From the NCBI RefSeq assembly GCF_000218685.1, contig NW_006763306.1, positions 182,835 to 246,834 on the forward strand: a stretch of DNA of 64,000 nt, written 5' to 3'. Source of the DNA: Serpula lacrymans var. lacrymans S7.9 (lineage: Eukaryota > Basidiomycota > Agaricomycetes > Boletales > Serpulaceae). This document shows, piece by piece, positions 11,602-24,034 of this stretch. A program made the position numbers and the translations under genes. Positions within the stretch are counted from its first letter, which is position 1, and every line of letters starts with the position of its first letter. Below the pieces are notes generated by a model that was given only the letters and a program-made list of their open reading frames with translations, did no database searches and was not told the DNA's origin.

Positions 11602-13216
11602 TTCCAAGATTTGAGGGACAAGACGGCGTATGAAATGATGATACAACTAGTTGTACAGTGGGGCCAACGATGTCAACAGAACTACGAGACACCGTTATCC
11701 TGCAGGTGTCCAGGCCGTCTGGAAAAGAGGCAACTGATTCGTATACGGGACACACCTTCTACTAATTCACGCGGAGCCATTTTGATGTCATTCAGTCAAC
11801 CTTCGAATATCAGGCCCCATGATGAGAGTCTCGCTGTCTCCCATGAGTATAAAAATCGATGCTATTTTTTGGCTGAGAAGACCATGCCTCCTCCGTTTCC
11901 ACAAGCCTTTACGATGGCAATGAAGCATCTCAGAGCATGAGGAGAGCCGATGGCCACCGTTTGATATGGATAAGAAACAATAATATCGAACTTTACCTTG
12001 AACCTTACTCACAAAAAGGATGAAGGTCTGCCATGAAAGGACGCTGAACGGACTTGCTCTCAAGCTTTCCAAGTCCGCGAGCAGCGAGTCGCTGGGGTCC
12101 TCCGGTATTATTTCGGACGCCCTTCGGTTCGTGTGGGTTCAAACTTTGAATTTGAAGCTCGCTGTCGAATTAGCTTGTCGTATATCTTTTCTTCTCGGTA
12201 CCGTTCACACAAAGGTGCGATATTTTCCAATATCGGTACTACTTCTTATCACGATGCTCAGGGAGCTGCGGGAACTGTGCCTAGCTAATTGAGTCTATGC
12301 GCAACTCAGTACAGAAATAAGCCAAGAGACAACTTTCAGGAGAGAGATGGGATGAAGTAGGCTAAAGGGTCTTCGTAAGAAGGTAATCACGCCACAGTTA
12401 CCACTGTATACCTTGCACACTATGTGTGATTGTCGTGGGCATTTTCCCCATGGTACCGTCGTTTTTTTCTCTCCCGTGAGGTACGCACTGAACATGTTGA
12501 CGACATTGGCTAGAATATCTCCACTCATTGCCATTGCATGCAATCCCATAGGCTCGCTACATGTTCTGTTGGTATTGAGAGGTATAAATTCGTGTTTTCT
12601 TTCGCCAGTACGTTTGTGACTGATATAAACCTGATGGCCAAAGCCCTTGCTCACATCTTTTTTGATATCAAAAAATAAACATTCGATAAACTGATCCAAA
12701 TTTGAGTTGCGGCAGAAAAGTACGATCTCCGTCACCGAGGCAAGCTTTTTGACATCGCATAGGCATGTTTTGAATTATATATTACAAGCACCCAAGCAGG
12801 ATAGTTACCTGAGCTCAATGTTGTTTAGTCCTTGCCTTGCCATGTGAGTGCCTTCATAAGTGGCTGGGGTCTTTCTGGTGGGTGCCTCCGTTGCTGGCTT
12901 ATCACTGCATGAACCAGCAACGGTACAGATGTGAATCCACGTCAAAGCTTACCTAGAAATAATAGTTTTTGATAGCGGTCGACACGGTAGATATAGCACT
13001 TCCTCCGAAGCAAAGAGTTCGGAAAGCCTTGCCTGAGCGCTTACACAAATTACACACGCGGGTTGTCCCGTGGACTGAGTAAAAATGAATACATACAAGA
13101 CGAATGCTCGGATACAGAGCGAGCCAGGGAAGCTCTCTAGCTCGTCTTCCCCAACCTTCAAAACCTCGCAGGCCTCACGCTAACAAGTCTGGCGAAATTC
13201 TGTCTCCCTAATCACT
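11602..13216. other. Divergent interval between permease and DUF6533 gene
   Basis: 1.6 kb between two divergently transcribed genes, so it should carry both promoters. Open frames at 12020-12292 (plus) and 12295-12735 (minus) show no motif I know. No clear TATA box was seen near either start. Confidence 0.5.
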
Positions 13217-15175
13217 ATGTCGCAAGACACAACGCAGAGCATCTTTGAAACGCTCGCAAGTAACGTGCGTAGTATGATCATGTCATCTGTCAAGCGGGCG
13301 CTTTCAGGTTAACGTTTCACACAATTAACGTCATACGGTTTCACTTCTAGTACACTACAGGTAAGTATGTCGAAAGAAAAGACTGGTAAAATTTACAAGG
13401 GGTAATCATAATCTTATCTTCCAGTGGCGTTTATCACTATCCTTCTGTATGATCATGCCTTAACGCTCGCCGACGAAGTGAGTCATTGGAGAGATATCAT
13501 GCCTTGGCAACTAGCTAAAGCGTTTTTTCTCAGATAGAATTCATCTGGAAACAGTCAATGAGCACGGTCAGTAAAACTCACGCTAGTATAACTGTAGCCT
13601 GACATTTGTACTATTACCAAGGGTAAAATACTATTCCTACTTGTAAGTCTCAAAAAGTTGCGCCCACAAGCTTGCAGCATTTCAATGTTGAACTTCGACG
13701 TCCTGTCAGAATCGGTATATACCGGAAATCGATCTTTTCATCCTGATGAACTGTCAGTCCCAACATGATGTAGACCATACCCATTCCGTACTCATGTCTA
13801 CCAATAGCGTACACAAACGAGGCAATCCACAGCGAAAAGGTATTGTGATCCCTCACCTATTCAACCATCATAACTGACTGTTTGATAGTTGTCAGTAATC
13901 TTACCTCAATCGATCACTTCTTGCTTTAATGTTGGTTGCAGCTGTCTACTGTGGTTTCAAATTGACAGTTGGCTCGGTATATTCAATGTAGTAGTTATCG
14001 ATCGTAAGAACCCTTTAACTACATTGCTTCCAACTATTAATTTCCTGTGTACAGTAATAATGTTGCTTCGGACATGGGTGAGTTAAATGTGCGCCCTATC
14101 AGTGCCAAGTCCTAAACTGGCAATTAGGCATTGTGGAGGCGATCAAGGATAGTCCTTGTCATTCTCAGCACTCTGCTCGTAGTACGTAACTTCCTCCTAA
14201 CTAATTAATATTTCAACTAAACTGTATGTTTGGCGGCAAAGCTATGCATATGTGCAGCTGCTGGAGCAACGCTATACGCTTCTATTGCTGTTGTTCGTAA
14301 GTCATTTCGTCGTTGCTCCCTTCTATCCATGGGTTATAAATAGTCCTCAGACGAACCCTCTCCTGGAAATCTACGCCCTTGTGAGACTGGCTTTCCACGA
14401 ACTGAAATTCTATACGGTCTTTGGGTCGCAATTATTGTGTATGATACTGGTGAGTGCCCATCGCACAACTGCAGGTGTGCTGCTTTCATGCAGCGTTTTC
14501 AGCCATCGTGATACTCCTGCTAGTCAAAGCCATTCCAGCACGTATGTATAGAAGCCTGATATGTGTGCAGAAACTTACGACCTTTACAGTGCGATTGAAT
14601 GTTCCCATAATCGATCAACTACTGAAAGATGGTGCGTAGTGCAGTCAATTGAATGATAACTTACTTGTTCAAACTGTGTTCCTCAGGGATTCAATATTTC
14701 GTCATGATATTATGTGAGTAACCTCGTGTGCAGAGTTTAGTGCCTGTTCTTAGGACCCTCCAGTCACATCTATAGCAAATGTCATCGTCATTAACGCGGC
14801 CCCAGTACGTGACATTTGAATCGTATTCACGACTTGCTTCTGATATAACTTTCAGCCTGCTCTGGCTACAATGTTGTTTACGTGAGTTTTATCCATACTC
14901 ACCTGACGGGCAACATATACTCAATTTTATGTAGCTTCTACCGTGTTATGACTGCCACTCTCGGCTCGCGAATGGTGCTGAATATTCGTGGAACCCTGTT
15001 AAAACCAGGATACAACGATGAGGAAACGAACGAACTCATAATATTCAGCAGCAAAGCACCATCGCTTTACCAAACGATGACCTCGCCCGATTTTGAGATG
15101 GAGCGCAGTGTGCGAAGCACGCCTACAGTCACGGTGAATGACAGCATCGTGGAAGAAATCGAATCAATACCATAG
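13217..15175 (+). CDS. DUF6533 seven-helix membrane protein
   Basis: Family found mainly in basidiomycetes; function unknown. Seventeen exons join in phase to 960 nt (319 aa): 13217-13264, 13351-13360, 13425-13477, 13534-13566, 13622-13642, 13710-13752, 13896-14003, 14055-14077, 14128-14181, 14242-14296, 14351-14449, 14494-14541, 14590-14631, 14687-14713, 14776-14804, 14856-14881, 14935-15175. The N-terminal hallmark is LLYDHALTLADEIEFIWK, then GKILFLLNRYIPEID. Several hydrophobic segments follow, including LIMLLRTWALWRRSR, and the family ending LGSRMVLNIRG precedes a polar tail of about 55 residues. Exon 2 is only 10 nt. The acceptor at 13895 is the least certain because its intron is long. 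It may be a sensor or resistance protein of the cluster, or an unrelated neighbour. Confidence 0.8.
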
Positions 15176-15908
15176 CCCTGTAGCCGCCCTCGTCACACAA
15201 AAAGCATAGACGCGTGTCTCGAATTCATATACCTTTTGCAAATCCACGATACCTTAGTTCTTCTGCCATTTAGACCCTTGGGCTTGGGGGTCATTTTTCC
15301 TCGGGGATGGGTGTTCATGGTCTAGCAGTTGTGATATTATTATTCAAGTTGATGTAACAATACCTGTCATTATATCCCCGCATTTGTATACTTCAAGTTC
15401 ATTTTTTGCACATTCCTGACTGTTATTCATGTCACGGACTTTGTAGTCGATAGTGACTTTATGTTCCAACTTTGATCTAAGTGATATCACTTGCGACTGA
15501 CTCGGACTTGAACTTGTTGAAATGTCACTGGCAGTGGTTGTATGTCTCAATCCCGAGCTATAACTAGTGCCATGCTGCGAACTCTAAGGCAAAGATCCCA
15601 GCTGGCCTTTTACGTTTCTCACTGGCATGCCAACTGACTGGCAGTACCCACGACTCGCCGATTCATCGACTCGGACATATTCATCTTCGACACCAGTTGT
15701 ATAATGTCCTACTTACGCATACATGCATACACGATCAACATGAACGCCATATCGATTCTACGAAACACGTCTGTTGTGACCAAGAAATGCTATATAGAAG
15801 TCGAAGAACCCCTTTAATGGCTGAACGTGCAAGACGGTGGATGGGAGAAAACCGAAGCGGAGGTCCGAACCTTGTCGCCATAAATATGGGTGATGAGAGT
15901 TTAGAGGG
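15176..15908. other. Intergenic
   Basis: About 0.7 kb between two same-strand genes. Short frames on both strands show nothing recognisable. Confidence 0.6.
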
Positions 15909-15916
15909 TATATAAT
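15909..15916 (+). promoter_or_regulatory. TATA box of the SDR gene
   Basis: TATATAAT 81-88 bases upstream of the ATG at 15997. Confidence 0.45.
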
Positions 15917-15996
15917 GAACCAAGAAGCATATACAAGCTCCTCATTGTGTATCAGAGTAACCGTACTCCTCAGCCCACCAGTAGGACGTTGAAAAC

Positions 15997-17115
15997 ATGA
16001 AAGTTTTGGTCATTGGGTGAGTGCTATTTTACGGTCGTCAAGGTTTCCCTGTCTTGTTCTGATCTACTTGTAGAGCTTCTGGGTTCATTGGACTTCCTGT
16101 GGCTCAGGCTTTGAGTCGAGCTGGTCACACAGTATACGGTTTAACTCGTTCCCCCGTTAAGGCCAAGCAACTCGCAGCAGACGAAGGTTTGCTTTAGTTA
16201 CTCACAAGGTTGCCAGTATTCTTGTTCAGATGATTTATCCTCTTCTAGTTATCCCTATCGTGGGCGAAGTTGCCAAGCCCGAACCATGGATTGGTCTTGT
16301 TGCCACTCTTGACGTTGTCATCGAAGCTTTGGGTGGTACAGCAGATTTACGATCAGGCGCAATAGCTTTGCTGGAGGCAGTTGGTGCCGTGGCGAAAAGC
16401 ACCCGCCCAGCATCCGCCCCCAAGTTGACTTACATATACACGTCGGGGTGTTGGGTTCATGGCGAGAGTCTTCATGACTTTGTTTCCGACACAACGCCCA
16501 TCACGAACCCCGTGAAGCTCGTAGCGTGGCGGCCGGAGGTAGAACAGCGATTCCTCCAAGACCCTATTGTCAAAGGGATCGTCATCCGTCCTGCACTGCT
16601 TTACGGCAAGTCAGGGTCTTTGCTTGCCTCCTTGTTCGAAGGAGCCTCCAAAGGAAAGGTCGAGTGGTACGGAAAGCCAGGAGGACGCTTCTGTCTCATC
16701 CACCCTGATGACTTGGCAGACATATATGTCAGAACTGCTGAGAAGGCACAGATTCTGGGGTCCATCGCTATCGATGCTTCCAATGATTATACGGAATCTG
16801 TAGATGATGTCTTACAGAGGCTTGTTGAGGTCTCAGGGGCGGAGGGCCCTTATGAATTCGTTACGCCTTCGAATTGTAAGCTTGCACTTTACCTCGTCGA
16901 ATTTTTATGCTAAGCTGAAACTATATGTTACTCAACCAGTGTTTGAGAGTGCTCTCGCTACAACAACACTTCTTCGTCCTTACCTCGCCAAGACACTTCT
17001 TGGCTGGCAGCAGAAAAAACCCGGTTTACTGGAAGGACTGCCCATGTATTATGCTGCATGGCAAGCTAGTCAAGATGGACAGGAAAAGAAAGATAAATTA
17101 TTTGCCAAAGTATGA
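15997..17115 (+). CDS. NAD(P)-binding Rossmann protein, atypical SDR / epimerase-dehydratase family
   Basis: Four exons (15997-16016, 16074-16186, 16249-16875, 16940-17115) join in phase to 311 aa. The start is fixed by the dinucleotide-binding motif split by intron 1: MKVLVIGASGFIG, GxxGxxG at residues 7-13. The chain continues with PVAQALSRAGHTVYGLTRS, the core strand TYIYTSGCWVHG, and VIRPALLYG, then LIHPDDLADIY, all typical of NAD-dependent epimerase/dehydratase-like proteins. I do not see a clear YxxxK catalytic pair, so it may be an atypical SDR or a binding protein. Its stop lies 195 bases from the PKS stop in convergent orientation. In the cluster it could reduce or epimerise an intermediate; that is inference. 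Confidence 0.85.
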
Positions 17116-17310
17116 AAGACTGTCAAACTGTACTATATCTAGCCATCGATAGTCCAAATGAAAGAGTACTGATACATGATATGCAATCACTCTTGACCGT
17201 CCGCTCTAAATAAGCAAAGGTAGTCCAAAGAAGGTAGTCCAAAGGGTATAAGGGTATAGAGTCTTTGCGAAAAGTTGAAGCCATTGTACTGAGATACACC
17301 TTTAACGTAA

Positions 17311-20300
17311 CTAGACTGGGAGACTTTCGAGATAAGAGCATGCTTCAGCGATTTGAATGGAAACACACTCGATCTGCAAGGCTCGCTTAGTGCATGGATT
17401 GCTTGCAACGCGAGTACTCACATGGGTGTCGTGAAAAGGTTCGAAATGATTGCCAGGGATATCCCATATCCTTATGGATACGCCGACCAAGCTTTCCCAG
17501 CCTGACGTAGCATCTCGATGGTTTCGGCGGTCCGCAAGCCAAGCCGGCACGTCAGATAAACCTTCTGGGTCGAATCCTTCCCTAGAGCGAAGCAGAGCAA
17601 GCGCTGGAAATTTTTTAAACATTGGAGTGTATTTTTGGAGCAACTGGGAGTTCATTCGAAATTGTGTTTTTATGAGGTGGGCGATCATTGTGTCCTCGCT
17701 ATGTTCGCCAAGTCTTGTGGCAAAGTCGAGAATAGCATCAGAAAGCGGAACATGGTTTATGGGGCTGGGTGCATCGATAAGTAGGACACCTTTGACTATA
17801 CTAGTAGCATTCATCTTCGTGAGTTGATTCGCCACTTCGAAGGCTAAAACTCCGCCAAATGACCAGCCTGAGTGATAGTTGAGTATAAAAGCACATTTCT
17901 TCACCACTGTAACATACCTCCAAGGAGTATTGGGCCCCGAGCAATTTCCATGATGTGCTGCGCATACTCGTGAGCCATCACCTCCAAGCTCTCCCAAGCA
18001 TCCCCAGTAACAAACAGGGGGTTGTGGAGGGCCCAGATATCACGGCCTAGCGGCGAGAGTTGACTGTAATAGTGGATCAAGCCGCTACCATCATGAACCA
18101 GAAATAGCGGAAGATGATCATCGTCTTTAGATCGTTGAAGTAAAGTTGGCTTGAAGTCAAGCTGAGGTCCAAAGCGAGGAGTCTCGGCCGCATCCCGAAC
18201 GCATACGTCATGATCTAACTTGTCATCTGAGAGAAGATGTTCGAGAATATAAGTATGCACCGACTGGACAGTAGAGCAACCGCGAAAAAGATCGTAAGGT
18301 AGCTTCAAACCAAATTCGGCTTGGAAGGTCTGAAGAGCTTCAATAGAAGTCAGCGAGTCCAAGCCCAAAGTGTGAAGGTCCACATCATTCCCCATGTCTT
18401 GGATATCCATGTCAAGGACAGAAGAAAGGATGGATTTGACAGAGGATAAATCGTCAATAAAGGCCGGAACACTGTGTTCTTCAAGGGATATGAAGGTCCT
18501 TGGTGATGAATGTGCACTAGAATTTTGGCTAGTCACGCTGGAAAAATGACATCCACACAGATCAGGTTCGAGGCAACCCGTATAACACTCCATACTCCTG
18601 TTCACATCCAAGCCTCGAGGTCCTACATCAGCCTGCATGTCAAACTTTAACACACGACCGCGAAAACTACTAGTAGAGTTATCACCAGTAGAAGTCGAGC
18701 TTTGCGTGCTGGAGCGTGGTCTGGAAAAAACAAAGCTCTCCAGAGAAGATGGGGACAACATGGGATTCGAATTCGTTCGTCTGCGCGTCTTCACCGCTTC
18801 GGTTTCACCTGCAGCAATAGAGAGCCCTCGCTTGAAGCTACTGATACCAATGCGACGGAACTGCATTCCCTTCAAATGAGCCACAATTCGCTTGGGCTCT
18901 GCTACTTGAATGGCATAAGCATCTGCACGCATGACGTTTTTGACCGACGTCCACGAACTGCTACAGTAAATGAGGTAGGGATTCTGATAGTCGATGCCTT
19001 CTGATACCAGCTTGACCGAACTTACGTCACTGCATATATAGACTTCGTTGATGCCACCTTGCATATTAGCCATGAAGCCAGCGATATGTAGGAGCGTGTC
19101 GATAAAGATAGGGTGAGCGACGTAGGAACCCTGATCATAGTCACTTGGAAGTTTCATGAGTGCAGAACCCACGGTTCCATCGGCGCTAACAGTGAGGGAC
19201 TGCATGGTGTGGTACTCTTTCGAGTAATCAACGACTCTTGAGAAGACAACTTCATATGCTGTGCGTGTGGAAAATCTTTCGGGGAGTTGTTCATTTATCA
19301 GGGTATCCACAGCTTTTGCCTGACAACATATATTGGGAGAAGCGCGAGCAAATTTCCCTATTACTTCTGAAGTCGGACGGAAGCTCAACTTTCCGCGGAC
19401 GTGAATAGACTCTTCGCAAGAGACATGCGAGGTAGAGGTAACGGTGAACATGCCTGTGCCATCTTCATGTAGGGTGATATGTGTCCTCACTGCGAGGGAG
19501 ACTTGGTCACGATACACAAGAGGTGACGCAAATTGTACATTCTGCAGAACTGGGACGTTGTTTCGACTCAGTTTTAGATATTTTTTAGTGAGATCGATAC
19601 CGGCAAGGACTTGTTCCAAGTAGATAGAAGCAGGACAGAGCGCGTACCCAGCGACCTTGTGGCCTTGAATGTAACCCGCAAATACATGAATGGGGGTATT
19701 GAATATGGCAGTGTTTTCATTTGAAGGGGCGGGGTACTGAATCCACGAGTGCAGCATGGAGTATTCATCAATCAACGACAGGGTCTCCTTTTCCGTAGTT
19801 GTACTGAGGGTAGGCGTGAATTTAAGGGGCTCCTTGTATGTAATCCAGAATTTCGAGTTCGCAAACGGATAAGATGGTAAATCGATACACGAAATGGAGG
19901 GAAGGTGTGAGAAGACTTCCCTCCAAAGGACACGAATATCGGAAAGATAGAGTTTCGAAAGACTACCTGTCAAGATTGCCCAGGGGTTGCGCCCCTTGCG
20001 TAAGGATGGCAAGAACAGAGCGCGACTAGGCTCTATTACTACAGATTTTATCATAGGGAGGCATGGGGTATGGGGTCCGATTTCAATCCAGGCGCTTACA
20101 TGCGTAAAACCTGGTTGAGCGGTGAGAGCGCAGACGCCTTGATGGAAAAGTACAGGATGCCGGCAGTGACGCGAAAAATACTCCTTAACGAAGACAGAGG
20201 AGTTACCAGGGTATACAACGTCACCAAGTACATTAGAGACGATGGGAATTGTGGGTGCATTGATGATGATGCCTCGAGTGACCTTGAGAAGCTCATCCGC

Positions 20301-23300
20301 TACAGGCTGCATCGCAGAGCTATGATAGCCAAAAGGAACACCGAGATCTAGACATGTATGACCACGGCCAGACAAGTAAGCCTTCAAAGACCTTAAATAT
20401 GTGATGGGGCCCGATACGACGCAGTCAAGTGCACTGTTTACACACGCGATCGTTACTTCTGGAAAGGACTGCGATGCCAGGATATCCAGCAAAACGCGAT
20501 AGCCTACGTTGACTGCCAACATTCCGGTAGAGTCTGCACTACACATGCGCCTCATGAGACGAGCACGCTTTGCAACAATGAGGAGAGCATCCGCGATCGT
20601 AAGCACCCCAGCGATAACCAAAGCACTGTACTCGCCCAGACTGTGTAGAATATGATGATCAGCATGGAGTAGTGATTTCAGCTTGCTAGAAAATTATCTA
20701 CCTGTGGCCCACGACCGCACAAGGCAATACACCCCATTGCATCCAAAGCTTTGACAATGCATACTCTAAAGCCACTATAGCGGTTTGGTACGTTTCAAAT
20801 TCTTCTGTCAAGCCGGTTTCATCTGACTCGGTGCTAGTACTGATGACCTGGATAATACCAGGATAGCCATCTGCCAATAACAACGACTGACACTCATCGA
20901 TATGGTGTTTGAACAAAGCGCAAGTTGAGTATAGCGTGGATCCCATACCAAGATATTGACTTCCTTGACCAGAAAAGACGAACACGACATTGCCTTGCGA
21001 CGGAGTGACTTGAACAGGTTTACCGATTGAGAGCTTTTCGACGAGTTCCTCTTGGGTGCGTGCAGTAAAAGCTATGCGATGCTCATATATTTGCCTCCGA
21101 GCCATAAGTGTATAAGCCATATCGCCCAACCTTATCTCGCTGTTATTCATGTTCCGAAGCCAATCCAGATATCGAGTGCGAATTTCCTCCAGAGATGCCA
21201 ATGACTTCGCGGATAACCCAAAGACATACTGCACGTCATGCACTTCTGGCGCCTTTCGAGTGGAGTGCTCTTCAAGGAGAAGAGCAGCATTCGACCCTGC
21301 TGCACCGAAGTTATTGAGCACAGCGACACGAGATAGCCCACCTTGGGGGGAAGGCCAAGGGCCAAGGGAGGTGTTTATCATGATGTTGTCGGACTCGAGC
21401 GATGCTATCTTCGGATTGAGATTGGAAAAGGAAATCTGGGGAGGTATGGATCGATGACGCAACATTAAAAGCAACTTGGCTAACCCAGCTGCTCCAGAAG
21501 CAGCTTCCAGATGGCCTATATTAGCTTTGACAGAGGTAACGTGTAGAGGGTTGTCGGGTTTTCTCTGACGTGCAAAGACAGCACGGATACTACAAAGTTC
21601 TCCGGGGTCCCCAGCTTGTGTGCCAGTGCCATGAGCTTCCACCACACTGACTCGAGATGCATCCATCCCAGATTTCTGAAGAAGCTGCTGAAATAAAGTG
21701 GTTTGCGTGGCACTGTGGGGATGGGTGATGGATTCAGCCATTCCGCTCTGGTTCACTTCGATTCCACGAATAACACCAATAATATTGTCTTGCTCGCTTA
21801 TTGCATCAGATAGTCTTTTCAGAACAAAGAGACCTGTTCCTTCTCCTCGAGAGTATCCATCTGCGGCTGCATCAAAGGTCTTGCATGAACCTGTGGGGCT
21901 CAGGAAGTGCCCGCGATCCAGCCCAAGAAACATCTGAAAAGTTGGTGTTTACTACTTCGCATGGATTCAAAAACAAGAAAAATTTTACTGACATCCGGAC
22001 TAGTGATGACGTTTACGCCTCCAGCAAGTGCAGCTCGACAGTCTTTATTCGCAAGTGCTCTACAAGCCTGATAGATCGCAACTGCAGAAGAAGAGCACGC
22101 TGTGTCCACGACCATGGAAGGCCCTGAGAGTTGCATGGCATATGAAATACGCCCACTAAGAAATGCTTTCAAAGTACCTGTAAAATTGGACATTTAGCTA
22201 ACGTGATACTCATACAATGTGAAGTTCTCGACGCACCGGTACTATAATATACGTCGATATCATCACGCAAATTCTCTACATAGTCTTGCGTTGCAGCACC
22301 AACGTAGCACCCAAACGTACTTCGCTGGAACGATGGCGTTGCATCTGGGACATATCCCGCATTCTCCAAAGCTTCGTAAGCGGTATGCAGGAGCATTCGT
22401 TGTTGCGGATCCATGCTCCTCGCCTCTCTGGGAGATATTTTGAAAAACTTATGGTCGAACTCCTCTGGGCTGTCGATAAAGTTGCCAGTATGCGCCCGCA
22501 TCGTACGGGAGCTCGTAGTTTTTATCGTGGATGTGTAGTCTTGAACTTTGAATCGAGATTTCGGGATCTACATCAATTATATTCAGTGAAGGGTAGAGAT
22601 GAAAACGAAGATACAACTAATTACCTCAGTGATAGTATTGATGCCCTTTTCCAGCACTTCCCAAAGTTTGTTGGTGTCGGGTGCGCCTGGCATATTAATG
22701 GCCATTCCAACGATAGCAATAGGCTCTTGCTTTAATATAGTGGACGAAGATGGCGCCTCTTCAGTTATGCTCATGTCGACTGATGTCATATCCTGGAATG
22801 ATGTTTCGTCCCGGAGAAACGATCTCTTAAGACCGTGAAGAAGTCCAGAACCCGGGCCAAAATTCACAAATCGTGTAGGAGCATCAGAAGGCAAAGCATC
22901 AGAGAGTTTTCTAACTACAGTGTCCCAATTCACAGGTTGAAGAAGCAACATGTCCAAAACTATTTCGACAAGTGAGCCTGATTTTTGATGGCGATGGATC
23001 AAACGGCCGGAGAAGGTAGATCGAATAGGGCATTTTAAGTCCGGGAAATTGGGAAAGCGAATATCACGCCTGATGATGTCAGCGAGTAGTTGCGTTCGGA
23101 CACCAGTGTTCTCCCCTGGCGAATGGTATAATGCATCAACCGTAGTCTTGTGAATCGTGCAGATATCTGAGATAGTAGCTGAGAAGTCCTGCAAGATATC
23201 AGGGCGGCCGGAGATCGTGATACAGGTGTCGCCAAGAATGGCCGTTATACCAAGCGTTGCAGTAAGACCGCGCTATGAGTAAACCGTTCAGAAGGGAGGA

Positions 23301-23984
23301 AAATGGTGATCTACTGAGTGTACTTACACTGTGCTCAAAGTGATTTATGAATTCATGGGCAAGTATCTTGTCGATCCCAAAACACACAATACTCCAACAT
23401 GATGTTGGTTCTGCCCTTACCGATGTACGGTTATCCAATAATACTTTCCGGCGCTGGCAGATGCGAACGCCAATCCAAAATACTAGTCTGAATGCCTCGA
23501 CGGAGTGGCATATATACGTAAGTCTGTTGGTAGAAGTGCCAACAACAGAGGCGGGTATAATTCCTGAAGAAAATCCGAGAATGCCTAATGAGAGAGTGCC
23601 GTTACTTGCCAAGATGTCGTTGAAAGGAAGGGGAGAATTGACGTCAGGAACTGATTGTTGAAGGAACGAAAGATATCGTAAAGACTGGACCAGAAAGAGA
23701 GATATTCCCGAGATGATCGGGTTGTGGGTATATTGCTGTGAGGGAACCGGGAGAAGAGATCGTGGATCCTTGAAGTCGTGTGGAGAAACGCCAATCTCCA
23801 TGAGATCCTCGCAGGAAAGAGTGAGGAGTTCTACATGGAAAGCCTCAAAGCAAGAAGCCAGCAAGAGGCTGCCAGATGGCGATGCAGCATCACACAAGGC
23901 TCGTTGGCGAGTCTGTAAGGAATTGATACTGTCAGTCCCTTGGCCTGCAAAAACAGGGACAATACACGCTTGAGAAGGCGACAT
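17311..23984 (-). CDS. Non-reducing polyketide synthase, SAT-KS-MAT-PT-ACP-TE
   Basis: Iterative type I PKS expected to make an unreduced aromatic product from malonyl-CoA. Eight exons on the minus strand: 23984-23328, 23272-22625, 22567-22237, 22177-21993, 21933-20702, 20640-17918, 17867-17422, 17373-17311. They join in phase to 2094 aa. Domains: SAT about 1-390 with GFSSG at 137-141; KS from about 402 with DTACSSS (Cys 573), EAHGTGT (His 708) and KANIGH (His 748); MAT with the [11 protein letters not shown]er at 1018, whose codon is split by an intron; PT with [11 protein letters not shown] (His 1345) and [10 protein letters not shown] (Asp 1532); one ACP with GLDSL (Ser 1780); TE with GWSFGG (Ser 1928). 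No KR, DH, ER or methyltransferase is seen. The order matches basidiomycete orsellinic-acid synthases, but a single ACP is present. The product is not proven. Confidence 0.92.
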
Positions 23985-24027
23985 CCTGGAGAAAAGACAA
24001 GCATCAGGTCAAAGTAAATCGCCTATG

Positions 24028-24034
24028 TTTTATA
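24028..24034 (-). promoter_or_regulatory. TATA box of the PKS gene
   Basis: TATAAAA on the minus strand, 44-50 bases upstream of the ATG at 23984. Together with the in-frame SAT N-terminus this supports the start. Confidence 0.45.

Noticed and set aside
12020..12735. Gene between permease and DUF6533
   Set aside because: Two open frames without recognisable motifs or splice-linked neighbours.
17311..23984. Second ACP or a methyltransferase/reductive domain in the PKS
   Set aside because: Only one DSL motif was found, and the space between PT, ACP and TE is linker; no KR, DH, ER or CMet motif.
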